A DNA stretch of 64,000 bases. Source: Monarcha castaneiventris obscurior (taxonomy: Eukaryota > Chordata > Aves > Passeriformes > Monarchidae). Each line of letters begins with the position of its first letter. Within the stretch, counting starts at the first letter, position 1. The notes under the pieces were generated by a model. That model was not told where the DNA came from and ran no database searches. It worked only from the letters and a program-made list of their open reading frames with translations. Position numbers and translations under genes: made by a program. The stretch is taken from positions 1,612,001 through 1,676,000 of the forward strand of contig JAMPIT010000848.1 in NCBI GenBank assembly GCA_026261815.1, written 5' to 3'. Shown here piece by piece: positions 52,302 through 64,000 of the stretch.

Positions 52302-52948
52302 ACACCCTTCACTATTTGCACGGGGACTTTTCACTTGCTTCCAGGTCTCCACAGCTACTTTGCACCATTTCCATAACACGTCATAACCCTGACAGGGTGC
52401 AGATTGCAGTGGAAGCAAAGCACAAGGAAAGGAACAGCCTCTCCGAAGGGATGCAGTTCCCACATTTCACCTCACAAAGATTTCTGGTCACCCCAGCAAA
52501 AGTATTCTACCCGTCTGCAGGATTTTAGAGGTGGAAAAAGGGATCTTGGCCGGAGGAGAGATAGCAGACAGATGCTGCTGTCCAGACTCAGGCTGAGGGG
52601 TGATGGCAGCATGACGCCATGGGACGCCAGTGAAGGCACAGGGACTTGCAGCCCTGACCTCACGGTGGCTGTGGCACTGATCCGGACCTGTCCCTCCCAC
52701 CACGTGTCACCAGAGAGGTTTTGGACCCCTCACATCGGCCATGCCACACCACAATTCCTGGCCTGAGACCACCCCAGTGCTGTACAAAAGTCAGGACCTG
52801 TGAGGTCCACACACATTCTGCTCAGCATCCAGTGTGGAGCTTCCAGCACAGCTTATTCAGGACAGGAGAGTAACAGCAAACACAGTGGAATGACATATTC
52901 TGGAAGTACTCAAATGTCAAAAAATGCAACAAGTAATTTTTCTGGCCT

Positions 52949-54263
52949 TTTATTAGAAAGTAATGTCCTCTTGTTAACAGCACAGAGATAAAAGAAATGC
53001 TACAACACAAACCACCTGGGACAAAGAAAGTCCTCTGCTTCAGTCCACTGCTTTCTTAGTGTCTCTTGGTTCCCTGCAGGAAGCCTACAGACTCCAAGAA
53101 GGCCATGACGGGAAGGACCACACAGTTAAGTGATGTTTTGTGTTCTGGTATCAAAGTATGTTCCCAGTTAAAAACACAGTGAGGAATCACTGCCTGATTT
53201 ACCACTCCACTGTCTGCTGCAGCTACCAAAGTGTTGAAAAAACATTTAAAATTATGGTATTACATCTTGACACTGCCTCTCCTCCTCAGATGGACCGAAC
53301 ATCCATCAACAGCAACAAGATGTCTGATAGAGCAGCACTGCCCCCAATACCTGGTGACAGGTAATCCCAGAGAGAGCCAGCAGCACATCAGCATGGCTGC
53401 AACTAAGCTACACTAACAACCGTGCCAAAGATTGTAAGAAAAGGAAATTTACACGCCAAATGTACCAGCTTGATCTTAACACTGATTACTCAGGGTAGGA
53501 AAACTGACAGACCATTTGAAATCTCTGCCTTGGCTGGCAGTTCTTGAGTTGCAGATATGTGCTCAGCCCACAGCTGCCAGTCTCTGTGAGTGGGCTGAGG
53601 TGAGGAACACCAGCCTCCCTGCCTGGACAGGGCAGGCCAGCTGCAGACGGACCGCACAGTCCTGGTTGCTGAGCAGGGGTTAGGCATGTGCTTCATGATT
53701 TTGGCTGCCAGCACTATCACTGGACTTCCCAAATGGCTTATAGGCCATTAAAAGAAGGGAAAAAAAAAAAAAAAAAGGAATCCAAAGGAAAATAGTGCCC
53801 ATTCCACAGTGGTGGGTGTCTAAGGCCCACCAGTATGCTGCTCTGTTCAGTCCCTTAATTCCTCAAAACCGACAATCCAAAACTACACTGAGACCAATCA
53901 GTGAGCCCAGACTGCACCTCAATGGGAAGGTGCACCAGGTGCTGGGAGTAAGGAAAATGCAGCAGGACCGATACTGCGGCAGCTTCTGGGATGGGACAAG
54001 ACAACCAATGATTCAACACAGTTCAGCACATTGTGCTGTGGAGAAAACTGAGCATTCTGCTCCAGACACTGCTAACCAGACCAAAGAGAGGGAGGGCAGC
54101 GCCAGCAACCGTTGGCAGCAATGCTGCAGGGGGTACGCTCTCGCCAGAGTGGAGAGGACATGCATATCCAGGGCATCTGTCCCGGGTCAAGGATGGGAGA
54201 CTCCTTAAACAGCTATAAGTATGGAATGGCAAAGGGAAGGGAAATGGGACCAACAGCTCAGCT
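52949..54263 (-). other. NCOA5: NCOA5 3' UTR, with proximal poly(A) signal
   Basis: No coding exon follows the NCOA5 stop. The nearest strong minus-strand poly(A) signal is AATAAA at 52949-52954 (plus TTTATT), giving a 3' UTR of about 1.3 kb. The distal signal at 52296-52301 would give about 2 kb. An A17 run lies at 53760-53776 (U-rich in the transcript). Confidence 0.6.
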
Positions 54264-57200
54264 CTAATAGTGTCGCTGGTAGGCACCCATCGGTTGCTGG
54301 GCTGAGGACCCCGCTCGCCCCTGGGCCACGGTTTGGCTCACAAGGTGGGAGAGTGCAGGACCACTCTGGATAAGGGTGTCCAAGGCTTTCTGTACACTGG
54401 GGTTGTCAAAGTTGATACCAGAAGACACTGGCCTTTGGGCAGGCACATTGCCAGGCGCAGGGAGGCGGGTTTGGTGCTGACCAAAGAGCGGCTGAGGTTG
54501 TGGAGGAGCCCCAGGTCTCGGACCTGCGTTTCTCGAAGGGCCTGGGAGAGCAGGAAGCTGAGTGTTTGGAGTCTGCAATCTCTGCTGAGCCTGGTTTAAA
54601 TTTCCAGCATTCATCTGTGCTGGCCGGGGCTGCCCGCCAGCCAGGTTAGCAAAGTTCTGGTTGGGAGTGCTGCCCGAAGAGCCTGCGGAGGCTGTGGGAC
54701 CGCTGTTTGCCACGGCAGCGGCTGCCACCGCTGCTGCCCCACTGTTGAAGAGACTGAGGATTTTTGCTTGAAGCTCCTGTTGAGGAGTAGAAGAGGACAC
54801 TGGAACAGAGGGAGTAGAGACCAGAGGCTGTGAACCCTGATGAGCCTGGGAACTTGGAAGGTTGGACTGACTACCCAGTGATGATCCTGAAGGTGCCCCC
54901 AAAGGCTGTCTTGACATGGGTGCTGGGAAAGAAAGGAAAGATGGTTGAAGCTCTGCAAATGCCCTTGAAGGGACATCTAAAGAAAACGAATGAAACAGCT
55001 CCCCCAAAGACACACATCAGTGAACATCCACCCTCAGACTGGAGCTGCACAGCTCTGGGAACCCAAACCACTCTGCAGAACTGAGTTTGCAGCCCAATCA
55101 GTTATGGCAGTCCTACTGTTGCCCTGAGAGAATCCAGTATAAAAGGTCTTCCACATGAAAACTCTGAATTGTCTCATGACATGCAAGGACACGTCCATCT
55201 CAGTAAAATGAGGTGCTGCATGAGGATATTATGCTCCCAACTCTCTGCAGTCCCAGGACTCTTTTCCTGTCCCAGCCCTGAGGGCCACAAACCACATGAT
55301 AAACCTGTCTGGGGCCGAGGGACTCACCCTGCAGAGGTTCAGTGCTGCCCCGCAGCAACCGTTCCTTCCGGTCTCTCAGGTAATTAATGACTTTATCAAT
55401 TTCCTCAGCAGTCACATAACGATTGTCTGCCAGCAGGTTCAAGAGAGTTTGGATCCCGGGAGGGTGACCTCCTCTGACACCCTCCTCCATGGGGGGTGGG
55501 CGCTCCCGCTCCTGCAGAATAGCTTCGTCTGCCATCTTGGCAGCCTGCCGGGCGATCTCCTCCCGCTCCTTCTCCCGGGACTCCGTCTTGTAGCGCTCGT
55601 AATTCCTTGCCACCAGCACCATGGCATCAGCCTGGGGCATGTTGCGGTGTTCTGCACGAAGGAAGAAATGTTCTGAGTGACCCAAAGTGACCCTGATAGA
55701 GGTGCTGTTCCTCCCGCCTCCCAGCACAGCAGTCAGCAGCAGGCACTGCTCGGGGAGTGTGACTGCAGACTTGGGAACCTCCCAGGCACATGGGAACAGT
55801 TACATTTCCAAAGCCAACAGAAGGCCCACGGCTATCACCCAGCAAGGCCAGACCTTGCTTCCACAGCTGAGAGCTCTAAGCAGTCATCCCATCAGCCCAG
55901 AAATGTCTTTCATGTCTCTCACCAATTAAAAGGAAAGCAGCTCCCTCTACCTCTCACATAAATCCTCGGTGCTCCGAGATGAGACAATCCCAGTCATTTT
56001 ACTGCTAAACCCTTGTACTGATCCAAAACTTGCCCTCTGAAGGCTGTATGCTTCCCAGAAAAGGACAGCCATGGGAATACTTTTGTTTCTGTTCTGCCAG
56101 TGCCTTAACATCTCATGTGCACATGCAGCTGTGGAGGGAGCAGCACTGGCTCAGTGTCACATGGCGCTCACATTCACCACTCTGAGGCACCAAGCAGCAA
56201 TCAAATTCTTCTGTGATACAATGACTAATGAGCAATTCCAATGGTAAGTTTTGAGGATGTGGGAATCCAGAGTACAGGGAATATTTCTCTGCCTGTTTTG
56301 GAGAGAAAACTCCCCCCTGGACAGCATGGTTTTTGACCTTTATCCATGGAGAAAACTCCCTACCATCTGGGTACCATTATTTCCACCTCCCAAAGCACAC
56401 ACATAAACATTCACCTGAACTCAGATTTAAACTGGGAGATCAAAAGAGCCTTTACCTTCCCAAAAGTGCCCAAAGCTCTGGGCAGGGTCCTTTTTACAGC
56501 TACGTAACATCAAATCCTGCAAGCCTTTTCCTTCTAACAGGAAACTTGGGTTCATTTTAAAATTAGGCTTTGTACAAGTTGTGAAGGAGTTCCCTGACAC
56601 AAACATGCAGGCAAAGGTGGCCACGAGTGGTTGAAGTGAGCATACTTAATCTCTGGAATGAGCTGTGGATGAGCTGATGACTGGGGTTCCCATCAGGTTT
56701 GATACACTGGCAGATCCGGTGATGAAAAGAAGCTTTGGCCTCCCCCCAGAGGTTTAACATGTGTTAAACCAAAAGAGTTAAGAGTAAAACCAAGGGCAGT
56801 GGGAAGCCTGGTGACAGTGTGTGTGAGCTGTGTGTCTGCAGGAAATGAGGGAACTCTCCTATCACATCTGCATCTGATGTTAAAAAACGGGGCTTCTCCA
56901 GTCAGTGAGCACACACAAACCCTGACTGTGCACTCAGACATTTCCTCTCCCAGATGAAATCACAGAACATTACTCGGGAACACAGTAAGGGAGCAAACAA
57001 CCTTTGAAAGCTCAGCTGTCGTCAAACCAGTCACCTGTGTTGACAGATTACATGAACAGGCCTGTGATGAGAGCAGCAGCTGCTTTCCCCAATCACATTC
57101 TGACAAGGCATTTTTAGTACCTACACCCACCCTCATGCAACAACTAAGTCACACCCTGCGGCGATGGAGAGCGATGTGACAAGTGTAAAGGTGCTAAGAA

Positions 57201-60200
57201 GGTGGAGCCTGTATACCCAAACACTCTAGTTGTATCTTTTCACAACTCTTCCCAGTTTCTTTATCAAATCTCTACCTTTACCAAAGCCTTATCAAATCAC
57301 ATTTGATTTTTAAAACTTGTCCTTTAATTTGTCACATTCCCAACAGGCTCTTTCTGAGAGCAACAAGTGGTAGAGTGAGGTTGGGCTGGTATTACAGAGA
57401 GATCTCCCAGCGTAGTGCAGCCCTGGGGTCCACGACTTGCCCTGAGATGCAAAGGCTGGCAGTGTTAGGAGTCAAGAACACAGCTGAGATTTCCTCTTGG
57501 CAGGAATTAGACATTCCTTTTCACAAAGGGCAAATAAAGTATTACGGAAGCTTGTAAATAATGATATTCACATTTATGACATGGTGTCAAGTCATTAATA
57601 ACTATGTGACAGCAAGGATGTACTTTGTCCTTTGTGGTTCTGCCTGAAAGAAAGGTTCAGAATGACCACACAGTTCCCAGCCTACTGAGACCTCAGTACC
57701 TTGTGGGGTGCCAAACATGATGTTAACAGTGCAAGAACGGTGAACTTGATGCTGCTGGGTGATGACAATGGCAAAAGGAGACCCTCCTCTGCTCACATCG
57801 TCCAGGGCTTGCGTCAGTGACATCTCTGTGTTGAGGAAGATCAGGTCCACTACCATGCCCAGATCCCGCACCTTCCGCCCCACTGACTCCGCGTACTCCC
57901 TACCACAAAGCAAAGCCAGCAGTTTAACAAGTCAGTCACAAACAGAAACAGAAACCTTGGCACTTGCACCCTCTCCACTGCCTCAGATTTGCTTTTCTGA
58001 TTACTTGCCCAGCTTCATGACGTTTACCAGGACAGTACTAAAGCAATCCCATTATAGCAATATAAAAGCCCTTATTCTGATCTGAATCAGTCATTTCAGT
58101 TCAACTGAAATAAAGTACAAATCAAGCCTTAGCTTTGCTGAGAAACAGAGTGTTTGCAAGGGGATTTACACTATTACAAATTTGTTTATACATAAATGTG
58201 CTTCAACTGAATTCATTAGGGGAAGAAATTTACGCCAGGAGAGGTCCAGGGGTACAGAGCAGAGGAGCCAAGCTAGAGAACTCATTTACTCCTGCTTTGT
58301 TCAGTATCTCAACTGCTCACACACGCCTCATTCCTTATTGGCCTGCTCTTTTCTACTAGCTGCTTTTTGCTCTAACCCACTGCCAACACAGCATCTCTGG
58401 ATCCACTGCTCCTGTACGCCCTGTCCTACAGACTTCCCCTTCCAAGCACAAACCATAACTCACAAGGCTGAGCTTAAATTGCCAAGGGTTTTTTTTAAGC
58501 TTACAGTACTTAGACCCAAACCTGCAATACTGACTGCACAAAAAGCCTGAGAAATTCATTCTGTGTGCACCCACACCTCAATAAAGAGGGTCATTTTACT
58601 GTCTTTGGAGGCAAAGTCTGTGAGAGACCAAAACTGTCCCCTCTGCAACCATCTTTTAAAGAGCTTCCAAGTGAAATGATTGTATCTAGGGCATTCAGGA
58701 GTCATCTTTCAACAGGTGTATAGCAGGTAACATCAGTCAATAACCAAGATTTATGAACAGGCTCCGACTCTTAAGGCTTGTAGCTGTTACAAGTGAAATG
58801 ATTCTTGGGATATTAAGCTGATCCTCTGACACAAAAAATTCTTCTTGTGTCAAGAATATTAACTTTTGATCTATTAGAATACCTTCCAAAGACTTTTAGC
58901 CACCAGGGGATAAAGGATCTAAAATTTCTTCTCAAGATTTGTTCCAATAGGTAATCAACTCCATCAGAAGTTTATTTCTAGTTTCACTGCTTCTCCCATT
59001 CCCATTTCCTGCTCCGTTTTCTACCAGCAGATGAGGCAAGCGCCAGGTGTCTCTTTCTGCCCCACATGTACAGCAAAGTAAAGAAAGGCAACTCCTGATA
59101 TTTTCTCTGAAGGGTGAAGGAGACAGAGCTTTAACTTTCCCCCTGACAAACATTTTCCTCAGATTACAAGCAGTATCTGTGATTTATTTACATATTTGCT
59201 ATTCTTTAGCATATTTAATTGCAAAGATACAGATATCAGACTGGTGACATTGTTAGAGCCCTCTACTACTATGCCAGGTGTAACTCCTGTTCCCAACAGA
59301 GTGCCTGCCCCCTTAACTCATCAAGTGCTCAGACAGCCATGTGAGATCACTCTGGTTACTACTTATACCTGCTTTCGATTCTGTCCACAACTGCCTTCAG
59401 CAGTGATTTTGTATTTCTTGCACACTGGACTAATGGCAGTGACTGGTGTCTGGCCTAGGAACCAATCTGGCAGGAGCTCTGAACGAACACCCCCACAATC
59501 CACCCTGACCCCTGCTCTATACTGTCAGCTGGTTGGCACATATTCCTAAGTTCCATATCATGCTGTCCAGCAAAAATAAATACAGGCCCCTACAACCAGT
59601 TGAAATTGTAGGCTTGTACGGAGAGTACATATAAAAGTATCAGGAGAAGATATAGCAATCAATTACAAGGCAGAAATACAAGCCAAGCACAAGATACATT
59701 TCCTCATCTCATCAACATATATTCCCAGAAGAAAAATGGGAGCTGTAGCTTTCTGGGGACTCTAAAGCCACACTCCTCAAGAGCAACCTGTAAGACCAAC
59801 AGCCTCAAGGCAGGACTAAGTATAAACCCATTGTCTTCTATCATGCAATAATAAAACTGATTATAACTATTTCCTTACTTTGTCTGTTTATTCACCACTA
59901 TCACAGAACAATCCACAGGTCTCTCTGCATCAAAACGTCTCTTGATTTCCTCATAGTACTGACGGTACAGCTCTTCCCGGCGCCGCTCCTCGCGCTTCAG
60001 GCGGTCTGAAATGAGCCGCAGGGACAGAAGGAGTGACACCCTTCAGGCCTGCTCAGAGGGGCACAGAGCACCAAAACCGTAGCACTCCTGCACCCTCCCT
60101 CTGAAGCGGTACAGGTACTCACCCTCTGGCTCCTTGTAGCGGTCGTAGTAGGAGTCGTCCTTGCGCCGATAGTAGTCCTCGAGGCGCAGGTAACGGTCGT

Positions 60201-60825
60201 AAGATTCGTCTCGTCTGCAACATTCAGAAGCAGCAAAGGGTTTCCTCCAGCACAATCTCAGGCAGCAGCTTTGGCCAATGCATCACACACAGACCTCCCC
60301 CAAGTTTAATTTCTGAGGTACCCGTCCGCTCCCCACAGGACACAAAGCAGCACCCAGCTGTCCCCAGCCAGGGTGATTTGCTTAAACACCTGATACCACA
60401 CAAAAAATCGCAGCAGAAATGCCATAAAAACATCATTTTGGCAAATAAGATCCTTCAGAGTTTACCTGTACAGAGGGTCCCGAGAGTCTCTCATATCCCG
60501 TGGATCCCTCACATCTCGTGCATTTCTCATATCCCGCGGATCCCTGTATCGATCATACATTGGCTCCCGTGGGTCACGAAGATCTCTAACATCACGTGGG
60601 TCCCTCAAATCCCTTGGATCCCTGATATCCCGTGGGTCTCGCAGGTCTCGTGGGTCCCTGTGATCTCTGGTATCACGCATGTCTCTAGCTCGAATGTCTC
60701 GAGCGTCTCTGGCATCTCGCCCGTTCCTGCCATCCCTGCCATCTCTGGGGTCTCTCCGTGGGCTCCCCCGAAGAGGGGAGCGGTCGCGCCTGGCATCTCG
60801 GCTATCCCCGTAGGCATATTGCTCT
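54264..60825 (-). CDS. NCOA5: NCOA5 (CIA), nuclear receptor coactivator 5; six coding exons, first coding exon outside
   Basis: NCOA5 is a nuclear coregulator that binds oestrogen receptors and Rev-erb in an AF-2-independent way. Exons in transcript order: 60825-60466, 60214-60123, 60005-59879, 57899-57700, 55651-55328, 54922-54264, all GT-AG and in phase, ending ...GAYQRHY (human ...GSYQRHY). The 5' exon is an arginine/aspartate repeat (RDPRD, RDLRD, RDIRD units). KREERRREELYRQYFEEI follows, then the anticodon-binding-like domain (VDCSVIVVN, GRKVRDLGMVVDLIFLN, GGSPFAIVITQQHQ). An LxxLL-like LLNLL lies in the 55328 exon, and the tail is Gln/Pro/Ser-rich. The human protein starts with about 12 residues (MNTAPSRPSPTR) that I cannot find here, so exon 1 should lie beyond 64000. 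Between YYDRY and RLKREERR this bird is about 13 residues shorter than human. Confidence 0.95.
54923..59878 (-). other. NCOA5: NCOA5 introns between 54.9 and 59.9 kb
   Basis: Three long introns (54923-55327, 55652-57699 and 57900-59878) lie between the last four exons. They are AT-richer than the SLC12A5 side of the window. I saw no further exon, RNA gene or recognisable repeat in them. Confidence 0.5.
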
Positions 60826-63800
60826 CTGAGGAAAACACCAGGGAAATTCCATTAGCCTGCTAACAACACAAGTACAGTTACCTCTAGATCTCTTACCTGA
60901 GGTGCCAAAGTGACGTTTCACAGCAGCTGTATCCTCCCTCCTATCCCACAACAACAAAAATTGACCAAAAGTCGTATTTTTGAAGCAGTCTGGAGAAGGT
61001 TCTTAATTCTAATATTCAGCACAGCCAAACAAGACCCAGAAAGCTCCTTAATGGAGCATCACTTAGTGTAGAGCACCTGTGGGTGAAGTGAGCGGGCACT
61101 TCAGGAACCACCATTTCAAGGCCTCTGACTTCCAACATCAGCCATAGATCATCTATCAATCATGTCTGGCAATGAGAGAATTTAAGGTGATGTAGGGTAA
61201 TACCCCACAAATACGTGATAGCCAGGAGTGTTCAAGGGATCCATTAAATTCACTCATCAATGACAGCAGAACACCTGAAGTAACGTTATTGGCACACGGT
61301 TAAAAAAGGAGTAGCTTGTGAGCAAAGCCATTGCAAGTTCCATGTTGTGGTTGGGTTTGTGCTGCTGACAGAAAGTAAAGACAGCTATAGCCTTGTCCTG
61401 GACTTGAGGGATAGTTTCTGTAGAAAGCCAGTCTTGTGTTTATAATGGCCCACGTTAAGAGGGTACTAAACCCAACCAGCACCACATCCTCAGTGGCCAC
61501 AAAAGGCTTCTCTGTTGGTTCTGAATGATCCATCTCATTCAGATTTTTTATTGCAGTCTTGAGAGGCAAGGAAGAGTAATGTTCCAGTCTTCATCTTTTC
61601 CCAAAGTAGTAGGGTTTTTTCCAGGTGGCATTCTGTTTTCCAGAGAAGACCGTAACTTCACTGTAGTCAAAACCAAACATTAAAAAAGATCTTGCAGAGA
61701 AACTATGGAGCTTCATGTGTTTGGACTGTTTTTGCCCCAAAATACTGACAACCATCAGGAAAAAAACCCCAGCTTTTAAAATCTTTTTATTTCCCACACT
61801 TGACATGACTTTTACAGTCCTCAAACAGCCTAATCTAATTTACTAAAGATAAGCAGAACCTAAGTCTGTATCCACAGCAGTGCAGTCACATAGTGATCAC
61901 CTGGAGAGAATGAGTTGGAGGAGCCCAATTTTGGTGTCAGAGCAACAGGAACGAAATGGAAGAGAAGAGTCTGTGCAAGAATTCTGGTGTCAGACACCCA
62001 GCTGTGCTGGGAACACCTATGAGTGCTGGCATCCTCTGTTTGCATGTCAGGTACAAACCAGATTTTGGGAGAAATTAGAGATGCAACCAAGAGCACACAC
62101 AGCCTCCTCCTCTAAGTGACATATTGAATTTGCAGACAACGAGGTGTAAACTCATTCAGCCTCCTGGACATATAAATCCACTTTTTGTTTGTGACTTGCA
62201 TTGAAACCACATCCTGTGAGAGACATATCATAGCCCCCTTCCCCCAAAACCTACCATGAACAATGGCAGAAGCTCAGGGGAAACTTCTGACTCGCTCTAA
62301 TGGATATTGAGTAACTGATCTTTCCATAGCTGTGAGACCATTTAGCAAAACAACCAGATGCAGGGGAAATGTTTGGCATATGACATTTATTCCAGCTGGA
62401 GTGGGGGTGACCAGAACAGGCCACATTCATTATCTGCAGAGACAAATAGATCCGGAATGAACAACGCACAACTGCGACAGAAGTAGAGACGTGGCAGAGG
62501 TACCCTTGGCTCTTGTGCCCGCATGGCTTCCCTGCTCAAGGGAGATGGCAGCACAAAGGCACAGCTTCCACCTTCTGCTTCCACATCTCAGTCACCGTGG
62601 TCCAGCTCCTGCAACATCAGCACCACCACCTGCATCTGCTTGGGACTCGGCACTGCTGGCCCAGCACCGTGTGGTGCAGCGTGGGGCTCTGCAGCACTGG
62701 CATTGGCAGGTGTGTTCCCAGGCCACAGTGTGCTCCAGAGTCCATCGTCCACAGCCATGCCCAGGACTGGATGACCGTGACCCCACTGCCACCTGTGCCC
62801 ACAGTGCTGCTTGGGACCTGCTAACCACATGGGATGGCCACGGTGTATGCAGTGCCAGCTGAAATCCAGTGCCTGTCACAGCGGCACCAAAGCTTTCGGA
62901 TGCTGTCCAGTCCACAACCTGGGGATCACAGCACCATGGCTCATGCACCTCCAGTGCTCCTTAGGACTGTGGCACAGGCACCTGCTCTTGCACACAAGCA
63001 GGATGACACAGGTTGCACTGCCCATGGCATCAGTGCCTGCTGCTTGCCTCTATGCAGTGTGGTCCGAGGACCAACGCTCATGGTACAGACGCCTGCCCCT
63101 CACCTCTGCAGTGCTGCAGCATTGGTGGCACTGAGGCCAAAGATGTGCCATCAGTGCCTGCTGCTCACATACTCCCAGGGTACTCCCACGAGCGCTGAGC
63201 ACACCCCAGGCCCAGACTTGCTGCATCTGCCACAGGAATCCCAGGACTTCCTGGGCCTGATGCCCACATGCTGGTCTCTGCAAGCACATTTAGCCCTGTG
63301 TAGGGTAAGTGCAGCATGTAAATGTCCTAGATGGTGCCAAGAATTGCAGCTACTCATTCTCCAGGCTTTTTTTTTTTTGGTGTAGATGTCTTGCTAGTTG
63401 CACATTTTTCTCATTTTTGGTAATTTAACAGGTCAAGTTAGTAAAGCACAACAGATATGTGGGACCTCAATTACCTTCAAGTCCAACAAGCACCATGGCT
63501 TTTCATGGAAAGCTTTACAGCAGAGGCACACAGCGTGGATGCCATGTACCAAGCTACACTGGAGCATGTATTTGTGTGCGTCCTAGAGATGCTGTGGAAA
63601 GGCAACTGAAGTCATCTTCCTGTGACAGGCCAATCCATATCTTCTCCCCTTGCCTGTGGCTGCCCACACAGAGGAGGTGAAGGAGCTGAACGTGCTGTGC
63701 CCACTGAGGGGTGGGAAGCCAGAAGCTGGAGGGTACATCAGTGACTGCACAGAGTGGGCTGGCTCCAGGCACTGATAACACAACCACATGGGCAGACAGG

Positions 63801-64000
63801 ACCATGCAAGGGGCGTTTGCTCTGTCTTGTGTTTTGCTCAAGCACTCTTTTCCAGTCTCATTGCAGCATTGGAAGCTTTCAACATCAGAAGAGGCAAGAC
63901 CCCAAAATTCTCTGCAGCAGACCACTGGAAGCACTGCAGCCCCTTGGCATTCTCTAGATATGCCTCGGCTTCTCCGATCCTTGGAGGCAGGAGCAAACAT
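60826..64000 (-). other. NCOA5: NCOA5 5' intron, running off the right edge
   Basis: No exon with NCOA5 similarity was found upstream of 60825, so this is read as the first coding intron. The part at about 60.83-62.45 kb is AT-rich. From about 62.48 to 63.35 kb the composition changes to G+C-rich with weak internal repetition (GGCATCAGTGCCTGCTGCT near 63024, echoed near 63146), followed by a T12 run at 63366. The identity of this block is unknown. Confidence 0.45.

Noticed and set aside
63554..64000. Minus-strand frame at the right edge (MFAPASKDRRSRGIS) as NCOA5 exon 1
   Set aside because: It does not resemble the human NCOA5 start and has no suitable donor after the basic stretch.

Overview
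This is vertebrate, almost certainly bird, nuclear DNA. Exons are short and split by GT-AG introns, the promoters sit in CpG-rich islands, and the recognisable repeats are CR1-type retrotransposon pieces. The gene order ZNF335 - MMP9 - SLC12A5 - NCOA5, with these orientations (minus, plus, plus, minus), is the order on human 20q13.12, packed here into 64 kb. I cannot name the species from sequence alone.

Layout. (1) 9-4802, minus: ZNF335, the N-terminal 16 coding exons; the C-terminus runs off the left edge. Its CpG promoter lies at about 4.8-5.6 kb. (2) 5.6-15.2 kb: gene-free DNA with one CR1 reverse-transcriptase fragment. (3) 15346-19337, plus: a complete 13-exon MMP9 (gelatinase B, 719 aa) with a TATA/AP-1 promoter and a poly(A) signal. 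(4) 20670-52086, plus: SLC12A5 (KCC2). It has two alternative first exons, 1a at 20670 and 1b at 27171, then 25 shared exons and a 4.5 kb 3' UTR. The 1b form is 1111 aa. (5) 54264-60825, minus: NCOA5, six coding exons. Its first coding exon is not in the window and should lie to the right. NCOA5 and SLC12A5 are tail to tail.

The main interest is regulatory. The SLC12A5 control elements known in mammals can be read directly here: an alternative exon 1a keeping the RFTV kinase-docking motif, a near-perfect RE1/NRSE in intron 1, and two miR-92 8-mer sites in the 3' UTR. Elements I do not know to be described are RFX X-boxes in both first introns, tandem Pumilio sites, a 15-nt microexon behind a pyrimidine microsatellite, and several AT-rich, homeodomain-motif islands inside GC-rich introns. 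ZNF335 is reported to control REST, and REST acts through RE1 sites, so the first gene of the window may sit upstream of the third in a neuronal pathway.

All exon boundaries were read by eye from GT-AG signals, reading phase and remembered human protein sequence. Phases were checked through every junction of all four genes. No alignment was run.
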